From NCBI GenBank assembly GCA_019119645.1, contig DWWR01000109.1:1-38697 (forward strand): a stretch of DNA of 38,697 bases, in the 5' to 3' direction. The notes under the pieces were generated by a model, which saw only the letters and a program-made list of their open reading frames with translations, did no database searches and was not told the DNA's origin. Both the position numbers and the translations under genes were made by a program. This stretch comes from Anaerobutyricum faecale (GTDB lineage: Bacteria > Bacillota > Clostridia > Lachnospirales > Lachnospiraceae). The stretch's first letter is position 1; every line of letters starts with the position of its first letter. Of this stretch, positions 32,210-38,697 are shown piece by piece.

Positions 32210-35200
32210 TCATGCCTGCTCCTCAGCGTTCTTGCTGTTCATAATGAGCATCTGCAGACGGTTCTCAATATTGGCAAAGCTCACATCCGGATCATAGTCC
32301 AGAGGGAGAATCTGGGCGTCCGGATACATTTCTTTTAATTTCTTTGAAATCCCCCGTCCCACCACATGGTTCGGCAGGCAGCCAAACGGCTGCAGGATCA
32401 CAAAGGCACGGCAGCCATGTTTGGCATGATGGATGATCTCTCCCGGAATGAGCACGCCTTCCCCAGCATCAAAGGTATGGTGGATGATGGAGTCGCTGTC
32501 TTTCACCATATCCTGCATCCGGCAGGCTGGCGTATACAGCGGATGCTCCTTCGCAATGGCGTCAGTCATATCATGGGCCAGATTAAATACATGGTCTGCG
32601 ATATACAGCCACGCCCGTTTGCCCAGCGGCACATCCAGCTTATATTCCTGTACCTGGGCATCCTGATAGAAATATGTCTTCCGGATAACGTCCGTCATAC
32701 GTGCCTCGATAATCTCAAACCCGTTCCGTTCCAGATACTCTTCGATATCGTGATTGGCCCCCGGATGGAAATTCAGCAAATATTCACCCACAATAAGCAC
32801 CTGTTTTCTTGGATGCGACCGATCGTACGGTATCTCTTTCATGATGGCGATGGCCTTTTTAAAGCCTTTTTTCGCGCCGCGGATCCCGTGATTCTGGAGA
32901 CCGTAAACCACCTCGTCCATGGCTTTCTCGAAAGCTTCGTTGGCGCTGCCCTTCACCAGCTCGTAAGGACGGATCTTCCGCAAAAGCTCTTCCAGCACAT
33001 CAATCATCGGCAGTGCGAAGGCAATCCGCATGGCGGAGAGAAGATTCATCTTAAATCCCGGATGCATGTTGTGGTAATCCACATCATCGTTGGTGATGAT
33101 CGGCACGTCGGCAAAACCTGCGTCATCAAGAGCTTTTCGAAGCAGAGCGCTGTAATGGGTCAGACGGCAGTCTCCGATGTATTTTCCCATGCCGATGGCC
33201 ACTTCTTTGTCATCGTACTTTCCGCTCTTTAAAGCCGACAGCGCCTCCCCGATGACGATCTGTGCCGGGAAACAGATGTCGTTATGCACATACATCTTTC
33301 CAAAACGGATGGCGTCCTCTCTTCCGATGGCGAGAGGTACCGCCCGGATCCCCTGACCGACCAGGGCGGCCGACATGATACGGCTGAATGCATGTGAGGT
33401 ATTTGGCACCAGCACGATCTTCTCCTTCCGGTTCTTTTTTGTAAACTTTACCGGATACGGATCTGTCATCGGATGTGTTTCCAAATGTTTTTTTCGCTCA
33501 TGGCGCATGGATACCGTCTCCACGAAGGAGCGGACACGGATACGCAGCGGTCCCTGAATATCACTCTCGTCCAATTTGAGGATCAGCGGCGTCTTCCCGG
33601 AGATTTCTTTCATCAGGCGGATGATCTCATCGGACAGATAAGCGTCATGGCCGCAGCCGAAACTTACGATCTGCACATATTCCAGATGATCATTCTGCGC
33701 CGCCAAAACCGCTGTGGACAGCATCCTCGCATGGAAATTGTTGACCACATCCAGACGGCTCATGGAAAGATCCACCTGGGAAGCCTCCTCCAGAGAATCC
33801 GCCGTCAGTACCGGAATGCCGAGGCTGGTGAACATCTCCGGCAGATCATGATTGACCAGGGCGTCATTCTGATACGGACGGGAAGCAAGCACAACGGCGT
33901 AAGTACCCTTTCGCCGGACCTCCTCACAGACATTTTTTCCGGCCTGCTGCAGCTCGTTCTTAAACGCCTCCTGAGCGGCATCCGCCTGGGCGATGGCATG
34001 TTTTACGACCTCTTCATCCAGCTGGAAGGTCTCTTCCATGTAACGGGTCAGCTGACGGTCGCGGTCCGCCGGCGTATACCAGTGAAACAGCGGTGCGTCA
34101 AAAGGAATTCCCCAGCGTTTTTCCGGATTGTCCGAATTGCGGATGACAATGGGATATCCTTTTACGATGGCACACATGGACTGGCTGGTCTCCTCCGTGT
34201 TCTCGGAAGAGACTGTGGTGATGGACGGCATGAAAATCCGGTCCACCCCGCTTTTGGCCAGCGCCCGGATATGTCCGTGAACCAGCTTTGCCGGGAAACA
34301 TACCGTATCCGAAGTGACCGCGGAAAGCCCGTCCTCATAAATCTTTCTCGTGCTGTCCGGTGATACCTTAATGGAGAAACCAAGGGCCCGCCAGAAGGTG
34401 CGCCAGAAAGGCATAGTCTCCCAGTAAAACAGTACTTTCGGCAGACCGATGGTCACATTTTTGGGTTCTTCCAGCACCTCATACGGGTAATCCTTCATCA
34501 GAAGCTTCTCTCTCAGCTCAAACAGATTTGGCACCCGTTCCTTTTCTTTCTGTTTTTCCTGCAGCATCCGGCGGATATTTCCGTCCTTCGGATCGCCGAG
34601 GATCTCTCCCCGCTCACAGCGGTTGTTGGTGATCCACGAATTACCATTAGAAAAACGGATGATCGTACGTTTACAGTGGTTGCCGCAGAACGGACACGGG
34701 GAATTGGACTCCTGCGTATATGTAAAATCATCCAGCAGACCAAGCCCCATAAAAGTTCTCCGGCCGCTGCCCGCCCGGAATCTCTCCTTTGTCAGAAGAG
34801 CGGTTCCGATGGCGCCCATAATGCCCGGATACGGCGCGCGTACCACTTCTCTGCCGATATACTGTTCCATGGCACGAAGCACAGCGTCATTGAGGAAGGT
34901 ACCGCCCTGCACCACGATCTTGTCTCCAAGACTCTTTACGTTTTCGATGCGGATCACCTTTGTAAATACATTTTCTATGATGGAACGGCAAAGTCCGGCC
35001 ATGATATCCGCCGGCTGCTTGCCGTTTCTCTGTTCTGTGATAATGCTGCTGTTCATAAACACTGTACAGCGGCTTCCGAGAACCGCCGGATTCTTAGAGG
35101 AAAAGGCGGCACCGGCAATCTCTTTTACCGGGATATGCAGGGAAGACGCAAAATTCTCCAGAAAAGAACCGCAACCGGAAGAACAGGCCTCATTGACCAC

Positions 35201-36595
35201 GATATTGGTGATGATGCCGTTATCCAGCCAGATGGCCTTCATATCCTGTCCGCCGATATCCAGAATAAAGGAAGCATCTGACACATACTTCTCCGCCGCC
35301 CGGGCGTGGGCCACAGTCTCCACCACATGGCATTCCAGATTGAAGGCCTTGGTAAACAGAAGCTCCCCGTATCCGGTGGCGCCGGCAGCGATGATGTCCA
35401 GCTTTACCCCCGCCTTCCGGTAGCGTTCCCGCATGGCAATCAGCGCATTCTTAGCCACCAGCAGCGGATCTCCCTCGTTGGCGGCATAGAAAGAATCCAG
35501 AATATTCTCCTCTTCATCCATGAGCACAAACTTTGTGGTGGTGCTTCCGGAATCAATGCCCAGATAAGCGTGTATGGTTTCTCCCGGATGGAGCTGCACC
35601 GGTCTGGTCTCCGGCAGTTTATGACGTTCCTCAAATTGCCGGCGTTCTTCCGGAGAATTAAAAAACGGGACTCCCGATGCTTCCTGTCCCGGAAGATCCC
35701 CGCCCCGGTGTTCATCCAGCGTCCGCATCAGCTCATCTGCTGTAAAACACTGCTTGTTATCAGCAAACATGCTGTCCAGCGACAGCGCCGCACCGTAAGC
35801 AATGATGATTTCCGGGCGCTCCGGATGGATAATATCTTCCTCAGAAAGCTGTAATCTCTCGGCAAACACCTTCACCAGCATCGGATGAAAGGTCAGTGGT
35901 CCTCCCTCAAATGCCACGGGCTTCTCGATATCCAGTCCCTGGGCAAGGCCGCCGATGGTCTGTTTGGCAATGGCATGGAAAGAGGAAAGCGCCAGATCCG
36001 ACTTGGCCACTCCCTGATTCAGGAGCGGCTGAATGTCAGTCTTTGCATACACGCCGCAGCGTCCGGATATATCATAGACACAGCTTCCCTGCTCCGCAAG
36101 CGCGTTAAACTCCTCCACCGGAACTTTCAGTATGGAGGCAATCTCATCGATAAAAGCGCCGGTTCCGCCGGCACAGCTGCCGTTCATCCGCATATCAGAT
36201 ACATTCAGCGAACCGTCAGTCTCATCCCGGTGAAAGAAAATAATCTTCGCATCCTGTCCGCCCAGCTCAATGGCCGTGCGCACATGAGGGTAATTCTTCC
36301 TGAGCGCAATGGAATTGGCCACCACTTCCTGAATAAAAGGCACCTGCAGCACTTCCGCGATGGGTTTTGCCCCGGAACCGGTCAGAATCAGCCGAAGCGG
36401 TGTATCCGCAAAAGCCTCTCTGAACCGCTTCAATGCCTGATAGACACTCTCCAGCTGCTTGGCGTTATGGCGCCGGTAATCAGAATATATGATCTCTTTC
36501 TCTGCCGCATCAATGGCAGCAATCTTTGTGGTTGTTGACCCGATATCTATGCCAACAAGAAGGGGATGATTTTGTTTGTTTTCTCCTGCTGTCAT
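32210..36595 (-). CDS. Giant acyl-CoA dehydratase activase-like protein (two BcrAD/BadFG ATPase domains plus DUF2229)
   Basis: 1461 aa. Two ASKHA ATPase domains in tandem. The first has GIDIGSTTTK (15-24) and NGSCAGGTGAF with Cys141. The second has GIDSGSTTTK (346-355) and Cys471 and Cys475 in CSSGCGSF. In stand-alone activators such as HgdC, a homodimer shares one [4Fe-4S] cluster between subunits; here both halves are on one chain. The C-terminal half is the DUF2229 / dehydratase-subunit-like region with many cysteines. The family is widespread in Clostridia, but its electron acceptor and substrate are not known. GAGGTG precedes the ATG closely. No dehydratase gene is adjacent. Confidence 0.9.
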   Translation of the reverse strand: MTAGENKQNHPLLVGIDIGSTTTKIAAIDAAEKEIIYSDYRRHNAKQLESVYQALKRFREAFADTPLRLILTGSGAKPIAEVLQVPFIQEVVANSIALRKNYPHVRTAIELGGQDAKIIFFHRDETDGSLNVSDMRMNGSCAGGTGAFIDEIASILKVPVEEFNALAEQGSCVYDISGRCGVYAKTDIQPLLNQGVAKSDLALSSFHAIAKQTIGGLAQGLDIEKPVAFEGGPLTFHPMLVKVFAERLQLSEEDIIHPERPEIIIAYGAALSLDSMFADNKQCFTADELMRTLDEHRGGDLPGQEASGVPFFNSPEERRQFEERHKLPETRPVQLHPGETIHAYLGIDSGSTTTKFVLMDEEENILDSFYAANEGDPLLVAKNALIAMRERYRKAGVKLDIIAAGATGYGELLFTKAFNLECHVVETVAHARAAEKYVSDASFILDIGGQDMKAIWLDNGIITNIVVNEACSSGCGSFLENFASSLHIPVKEIAGAAFSSKNPAVLGSRCTVFMNSSIITEQRNGKQPADIMAGLCRSIIENVFTKVIRIENVKSLGDKIVVQGGTFLNDAVLRAMEQYIGREVVRAPYPGIMGAIGTALLTKERFRAGSGRRTFMGLGLLDDFTYTQESNSPCPFCGNHCKRTIIRFSNGNSWITNNRCERGEILGDPKDGNIRRMLQEKQKEKERVPNLFELREKLLMKDYPYEVLEEPKNVTIGLPKVLFYWETMPFWRTFWRALGFSIKVSPDSTRKIYEDGLSAVTSDTVCFPAKLVHGHIRALAKSGVDRIFMPSITTVSSENTEETSQSMCAIVKGYPIVIRNSDNPEKRWGIPFDAPLFHWYTPADRDRQLTRYMEETFQLDEEVVKHAIAQADAAQEAFKNELQQAGKNVCEEVRRKGTYAVVLASRPYQNDALVNHDLPEMFTSLGIPVLTADSLEEASQVDLSMSRLDVVNNFHARMLSTAVLAAQNDHLEYVQIVSFGCGHDAYLSDEIIRLMKEISGKTPLILKLDESDIQGPLRIRVRSFVETVSMRHERKKHLETHPMTDPYPVKFTKKNRKEKIVLVPNTSHAFSRIMSAALVGQGIRAVPLAIGREDAIRFGKMYVHNDICFPAQIVIGEALSALKSGKYDDKEVAIGMGKYIGDCRLTHYSALLRKALDDAGFADVPIITNDDVDYHNMHPGFKMNLLSAMRIAFALPMIDVLEELLRKIRPYELVKGSANEAFEKAMDEVVYGLQNHGIRGAKKGFKKAIAIMKEIPYDRSHPRKQVLIVGEYLLNFHPGANHDIEEYLERNGFEIIEARMTDVIRKTYFYQDAQVQEYKLDVPLGKRAWLYIADHVFNLAHDMTDAIAKEHPLYTPACRMQDMVKDSDSIIHHTFDAGEGVLIPGEIIHHAKHGCRAFVILQPFGCLPNHVVGRGISKKLKEMYPDAQILPLDYDPDVSFANIENRLQMLIMNSKNAEEQA

Positions 36596-36626
36596 GTTTC
36601 ACCTCAATATCCTGTGTATTTTTTAC

Positions 36627-36674
36627 GGAGCAGACGTTTTCGTCTCCGGTATTCTGCCGGAACAGACCTGCTCC
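36627..36674 (-). promoter_or_regulatory. Multi-hairpin structure in the activase leader, proximal part
   Basis: An outer stem GGAGCAG/CTGCTCC (36627-36633 with 36668-36674) encloses CCGG/CCGG (36646-36649 with 36657-36660). A competing stem AGACG/CGTCT (36632-36636 with 36641-36645) overlaps the outer stem by two bases, so the two may be alternative folds. It lies 32-79 nt upstream of the start codon. Not a riboswitch class I recognise. Confidence 0.4.
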
Positions 36675-36705
36675 TCGTTTTACCTGATGTCTTCGCGTAA
36701 ATAAG

Positions 36706-36746
36706 GGGGCTGTATACATTGACGTCAGTCAATTGTAAACAGCCCC
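36706..36746 (-). promoter_or_regulatory. Long hairpin at the 5' end of the activase transcript
   Basis: GGGGCTGTATACATTGAC (36706-36723) pairs with the reverse complement at 36729-36746 with a single T-T mismatch and a tetraloop-sized apex. It would begin about 10 nt after the predicted transcription start. There is no T run on minus, so it is not a simple terminator. Confidence 0.6.
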
Positions 36747-36762
36747 AATTTGTTCTAGTGAC

Positions 36763-36791
36763 ACTATAACATCTAAAGTTAGTCCCGTCAA
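36763..36791 (-). promoter_or_regulatory. Sigma-A promoter of the activase-like gene
   Basis: On minus, TTGACG (36786-36791), a 17-bp spacer and TATAGT (36763-36768). The start near 36756 leaves a leader of about 160 nt before the ATG at 36595. Confidence 0.75.
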
Positions 36792-36837
36792 CCGGTGACT
36801 TTTATTTTTTTTAATATTCACCGTTTTCCCTGCGTCG

Positions 36838-38697
36838 TCAACAGAAAAATTTCACATATTTATACAAAAATTTTTTTATTCCCCACTGACGGGCGGACAC
36901 GCTGTCTCTTACTTTCCGGCAGAAATCCCGCACAAAGGCTTCATCGTCCGGACTCGCTTCCCTGTTGCCAAACGCTTCCCGGCGGACCACATCGACCACT
37001 CTTATGATATCTTCCGGAGATTCTTCCGGAAATACATCCGAAAATCTTTTTGCAAAACCCTCTTCACTGCCGTCATATTCCGGAAGCTCACCGGCATAAT
37101 GCAGCGCCTCCAGCATCCGGCCGAAAGCCTGCCGTACATTCATCCTCCGGTCTGCCGCTTTCTGCATTTCCCGGTACACATAATAGAAGGCTCCGGCAAG
37201 CAGCGCAAACAAAAGCAGAAGGATTCCCGGCGACACTTCCTGCACCCCACTGGGTGCCGATGGGGAAGGATCTGCTGGTTCCACGGCAGTCTCCGCAGGT
37301 TCTTCCGTATTGTCTTCTTGCTGCGGCACATCTTCCAGCAGACTGTCGGGATTCCATTGCTGCTTCCCGGCCATCTCCTCCAGTGCCGGGATATCCATCC
37401 CCGCTTCATAACCGGCATAGTTATTGCCGGACGGCGTCACTTCCACCGGCGTCCAGCCCAGATCTTCGATAAAAATCTCCGGCCAGGCATGGGCAGAAAC
37501 ATCGGTCACCTCAGCTATATAGCCGCCCGCTATCTCGATAAAGGCAGAGGGATCCACCGCGTATCCGGTCACATATCGGGCCGGGATCCCGTACAGCCGG
37601 TACATGAGCACGGCAGCCGACGCAAAATGCTGACAATATCCTTCCTGGTTCTCAAAAAGAAAGTATTCCACCGGATCTGCATGCAGCGGCGTGACGCCCG
37701 GCGTCGTGGAATAGGACGCCATATGCTGAAGGGTATCGATAATAAACGCCGTGATATGTTCCAGATCACTCTGGGGATTGGCTTCGCAGAGTTTCACCAG
37801 CCGCGGAATCTCTTCCCGGGGAACTCTCGTGTACGTTTCCTGTGCTTCCTTCTGATATGCCTCCTGAATATCACGATACCAGGAAGCGCCGGATTCCATG
37901 GAAGGATCCATGTGGTCCCAGTCAATGGACATTTCTCCCTGCTCGTAATACCGGAACATAGATCCAAAACGTCCCCGGCGGCTCTGAATACCATAATAAG
38001 GGGCATATTCTGTCGATTGTCCGCGAGTTGTTTCCATATTCCGGATGACAAGCGTATGCTCTCGCAGTGTGAAACCACGGTCGGTATTCTGATTCATCTG
38101 ATAATATAAATTAGAAAACATGCTGCCAATACTGTCCTCCCAGTACCGCCAGTGCAGCGTATTTTCATTCATCCGTAAAAAAATTTCATCATCCATGGCA
38201 GGCTCCCACTGCCCATTCCCATAGTCTCCGCCATGAAATCCCTGAAGATACAGGGTCTCCGCCGGCAGATCGCTGACCCTGACTTCCAGCTGGTCCACAT
38301 TTCCCGGATAAAGATTGCCCCGGTTAATATTTCCTCCATCGGGCTGATTGTTCCAGCCGCTGACACGTTTGACGGTCTGCTGCACCATTCCTTCTGCCTG
38401 ATAGGCCGTTTCGTAAAACCACTGGGGATTTCGTTCCACCACAAAAAGAGAGCCGCCAAAGATGACGGCAGCCATGGCCATCATGAGGACGCCGATCTTC
38501 ATGGCGGAAAATACGTTTCTTTTCTCCCTCTTTCTCTTCCGGCTACTCTTTTTTATGAGCGTATGCACCGTCCAGAAAGTGATCTGAAAGATTCCGATGC
38601 AGAACACCGCACCGTTTCCAGGCACGATTCCAAACAAGGGAGCTGCCAGCAAAAGCGCGCTCATGAGAAGATAAATCAGCCAGTGAGCATGAAAAAT
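36838..38697 (-). CDS. Transglutaminase-like membrane protein (TgpA-type), 5' end outside the window
   Basis: The frame is open to the right window edge; 619 codons are visible. It starts with hydrophobic segments, then an extracytoplasmic region carrying the transglutaminase fold: Cys in EGYCQHFASAAVLMYRLYGIPARYVTGY, His in SAHAWPEIF and the third acidic position in WTPVEVTP. A Pro/Glu/Ser-rich linker and one membrane segment (SPGILLLLFALLAGAFYY) precede a cytoplasmic tail. This is the layout of TgpA-like proteins, usually encoded next to a MoxR ATPase and a DUF58 protein, which would lie right of the window. An ATG at 38664 is internal, because coding character continues upstream. Confidence 0.85.
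   Translation of the reverse strand: MFHAHWLIYLLMSALLLAAPLFGIVPGNGAVFCIGIFQITFWTVHTLIKKSSRKRKREKRNVFSAMKIGVLMMAMAAVIFGGSLFVVERNPQWFYETAYQAEGMVQQTVKRVSGWNNQPDGGNINRGNLYPGNVDQLEVRVSDLPAETLYLQGFHGGDYGNGQWEPAMDDEIFLRMNENTLHWRYWEDSIGSMFSNLYYQMNQNTDRGFTLREHTLVIRNMETTRGQSTEYAPYYGIQSRRGRFGSMFRYYEQGEMSIDWDHMDPSMESGASWYRDIQEAYQKEAQETYTRVPREEIPRLVKLCEANPQSDLEHITAFIIDTLQHMASYSTTPGVTPLHADPVEYFLFENQEGYCQHFASAAVLMYRLYGIPARYVTGYAVDPSAFIEIAGGYIAEVTDVSAHAWPEIFIEDLGWTPVEVTPSGNNYAGYEAGMDIPALEEMAGKQQWNPDSLLEDVPQQEDNTEEPAETAVEPADPSPSAPSGVQEVSPGILLLLFALLAGAFYYVYREMQKAADRRMNVRQAFGRMLEALHYAGELPEYDGSEEGFAKRFSDVFPEESPEDIIRVVDVVRREAFGNREASPDDEAFVRDFCRKVRDSVSARQWGIKKFLYKYVKFFC

Noticed and set aside
36782..36834. Inverted repeat CCGGTGA/TCACCG after the transglutaminase-like gene
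   Set aside because: The loop is large and no T run follows on minus, so it does not qualify as a terminator.

Overview
The window reads as a chromosomal segment of an anaerobic Firmicute, most likely a Lachnospiraceae member (genus not resolved). Supporting points are the radical SAM / DUF2344 / RNase E/G gene order, the giant 2-hydroxyacyl-CoA dehydratase activase-like protein, strong AGGAGG-type ribosome binding sites, frequent TTG/GTG starts and A+T-rich intergenic DNA. No rRNA, tRNA, CRISPR array, complete insertion sequence or prophage was seen. Nearly all genes lie on the minus strand; only a J-domain gene, one TetR gene, a LysR remnant and a metal ATPase lie on plus.

Layout. 1-324: start of an AAA-ATPase-like gene cut by the window edge. 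325-971: gene-poor stretch with a well-formed promoter-to-terminator small-RNA candidate and a decayed 100-bp duplicate of the 3' end of the RNase gene. 972-4834: operon of TIGR03960-type radical SAM protein, DUF2344 protein and RNase E/G. 4985-6568: pgi, divergent from a J-domain gene (6830-7816). 7890-11401: histidine phosphatase, a LURP-one-like gene broken by a perfect 29-bp tandem duplication, a CobW-like GTPase and malic enzyme. 11710-17337: a TetR-type regulator facing a three-gene minus-strand cluster made of a radical SAM protein, a CtpE-like P-type ATPase and a protein that looks like a radical SAM paralogue without its iron-sulfur cysteines. I judge this cluster the best candidate for an undescribed system. 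17575-17742 holds a remnant resembling the C-terminus of Lon protease.

17852-22333: two coupled half-ABC exporters downstream of a TetR gene whose upstream DNA carries an array of GATAAC/GTTATC half-sites. 22579-22951: LysR effector-domain remnant. 22984-25629: a D-2-hydroxyacid dehydrogenase and a GH32 sucrose hydrolase. 25768-27680: a flippase-like membrane protein overlapping a LysR regulator. 27808-29750: a lipoprotein nuclease with a cysteine-containing tail and a Thr-rich leucine-rich-repeat surface protein, separated by a hairpin-rich repeat-like element. 30239-32113: a P1B metal ATPase behind a promoter with CsoR-like palindromes. 32210-36595: a 1461-aa activase-like protein with a structured 5' leader. 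36838-38697: a transglutaminase-like membrane protein cut by the right edge.

Several loci look recently damaged (LURP-one duplication, LysR, Lon and RNase relics), so the segment mixes stable housekeeping genes with decaying accessory material. All function calls come from reading motifs and comparing with remembered family features; no database search was run.
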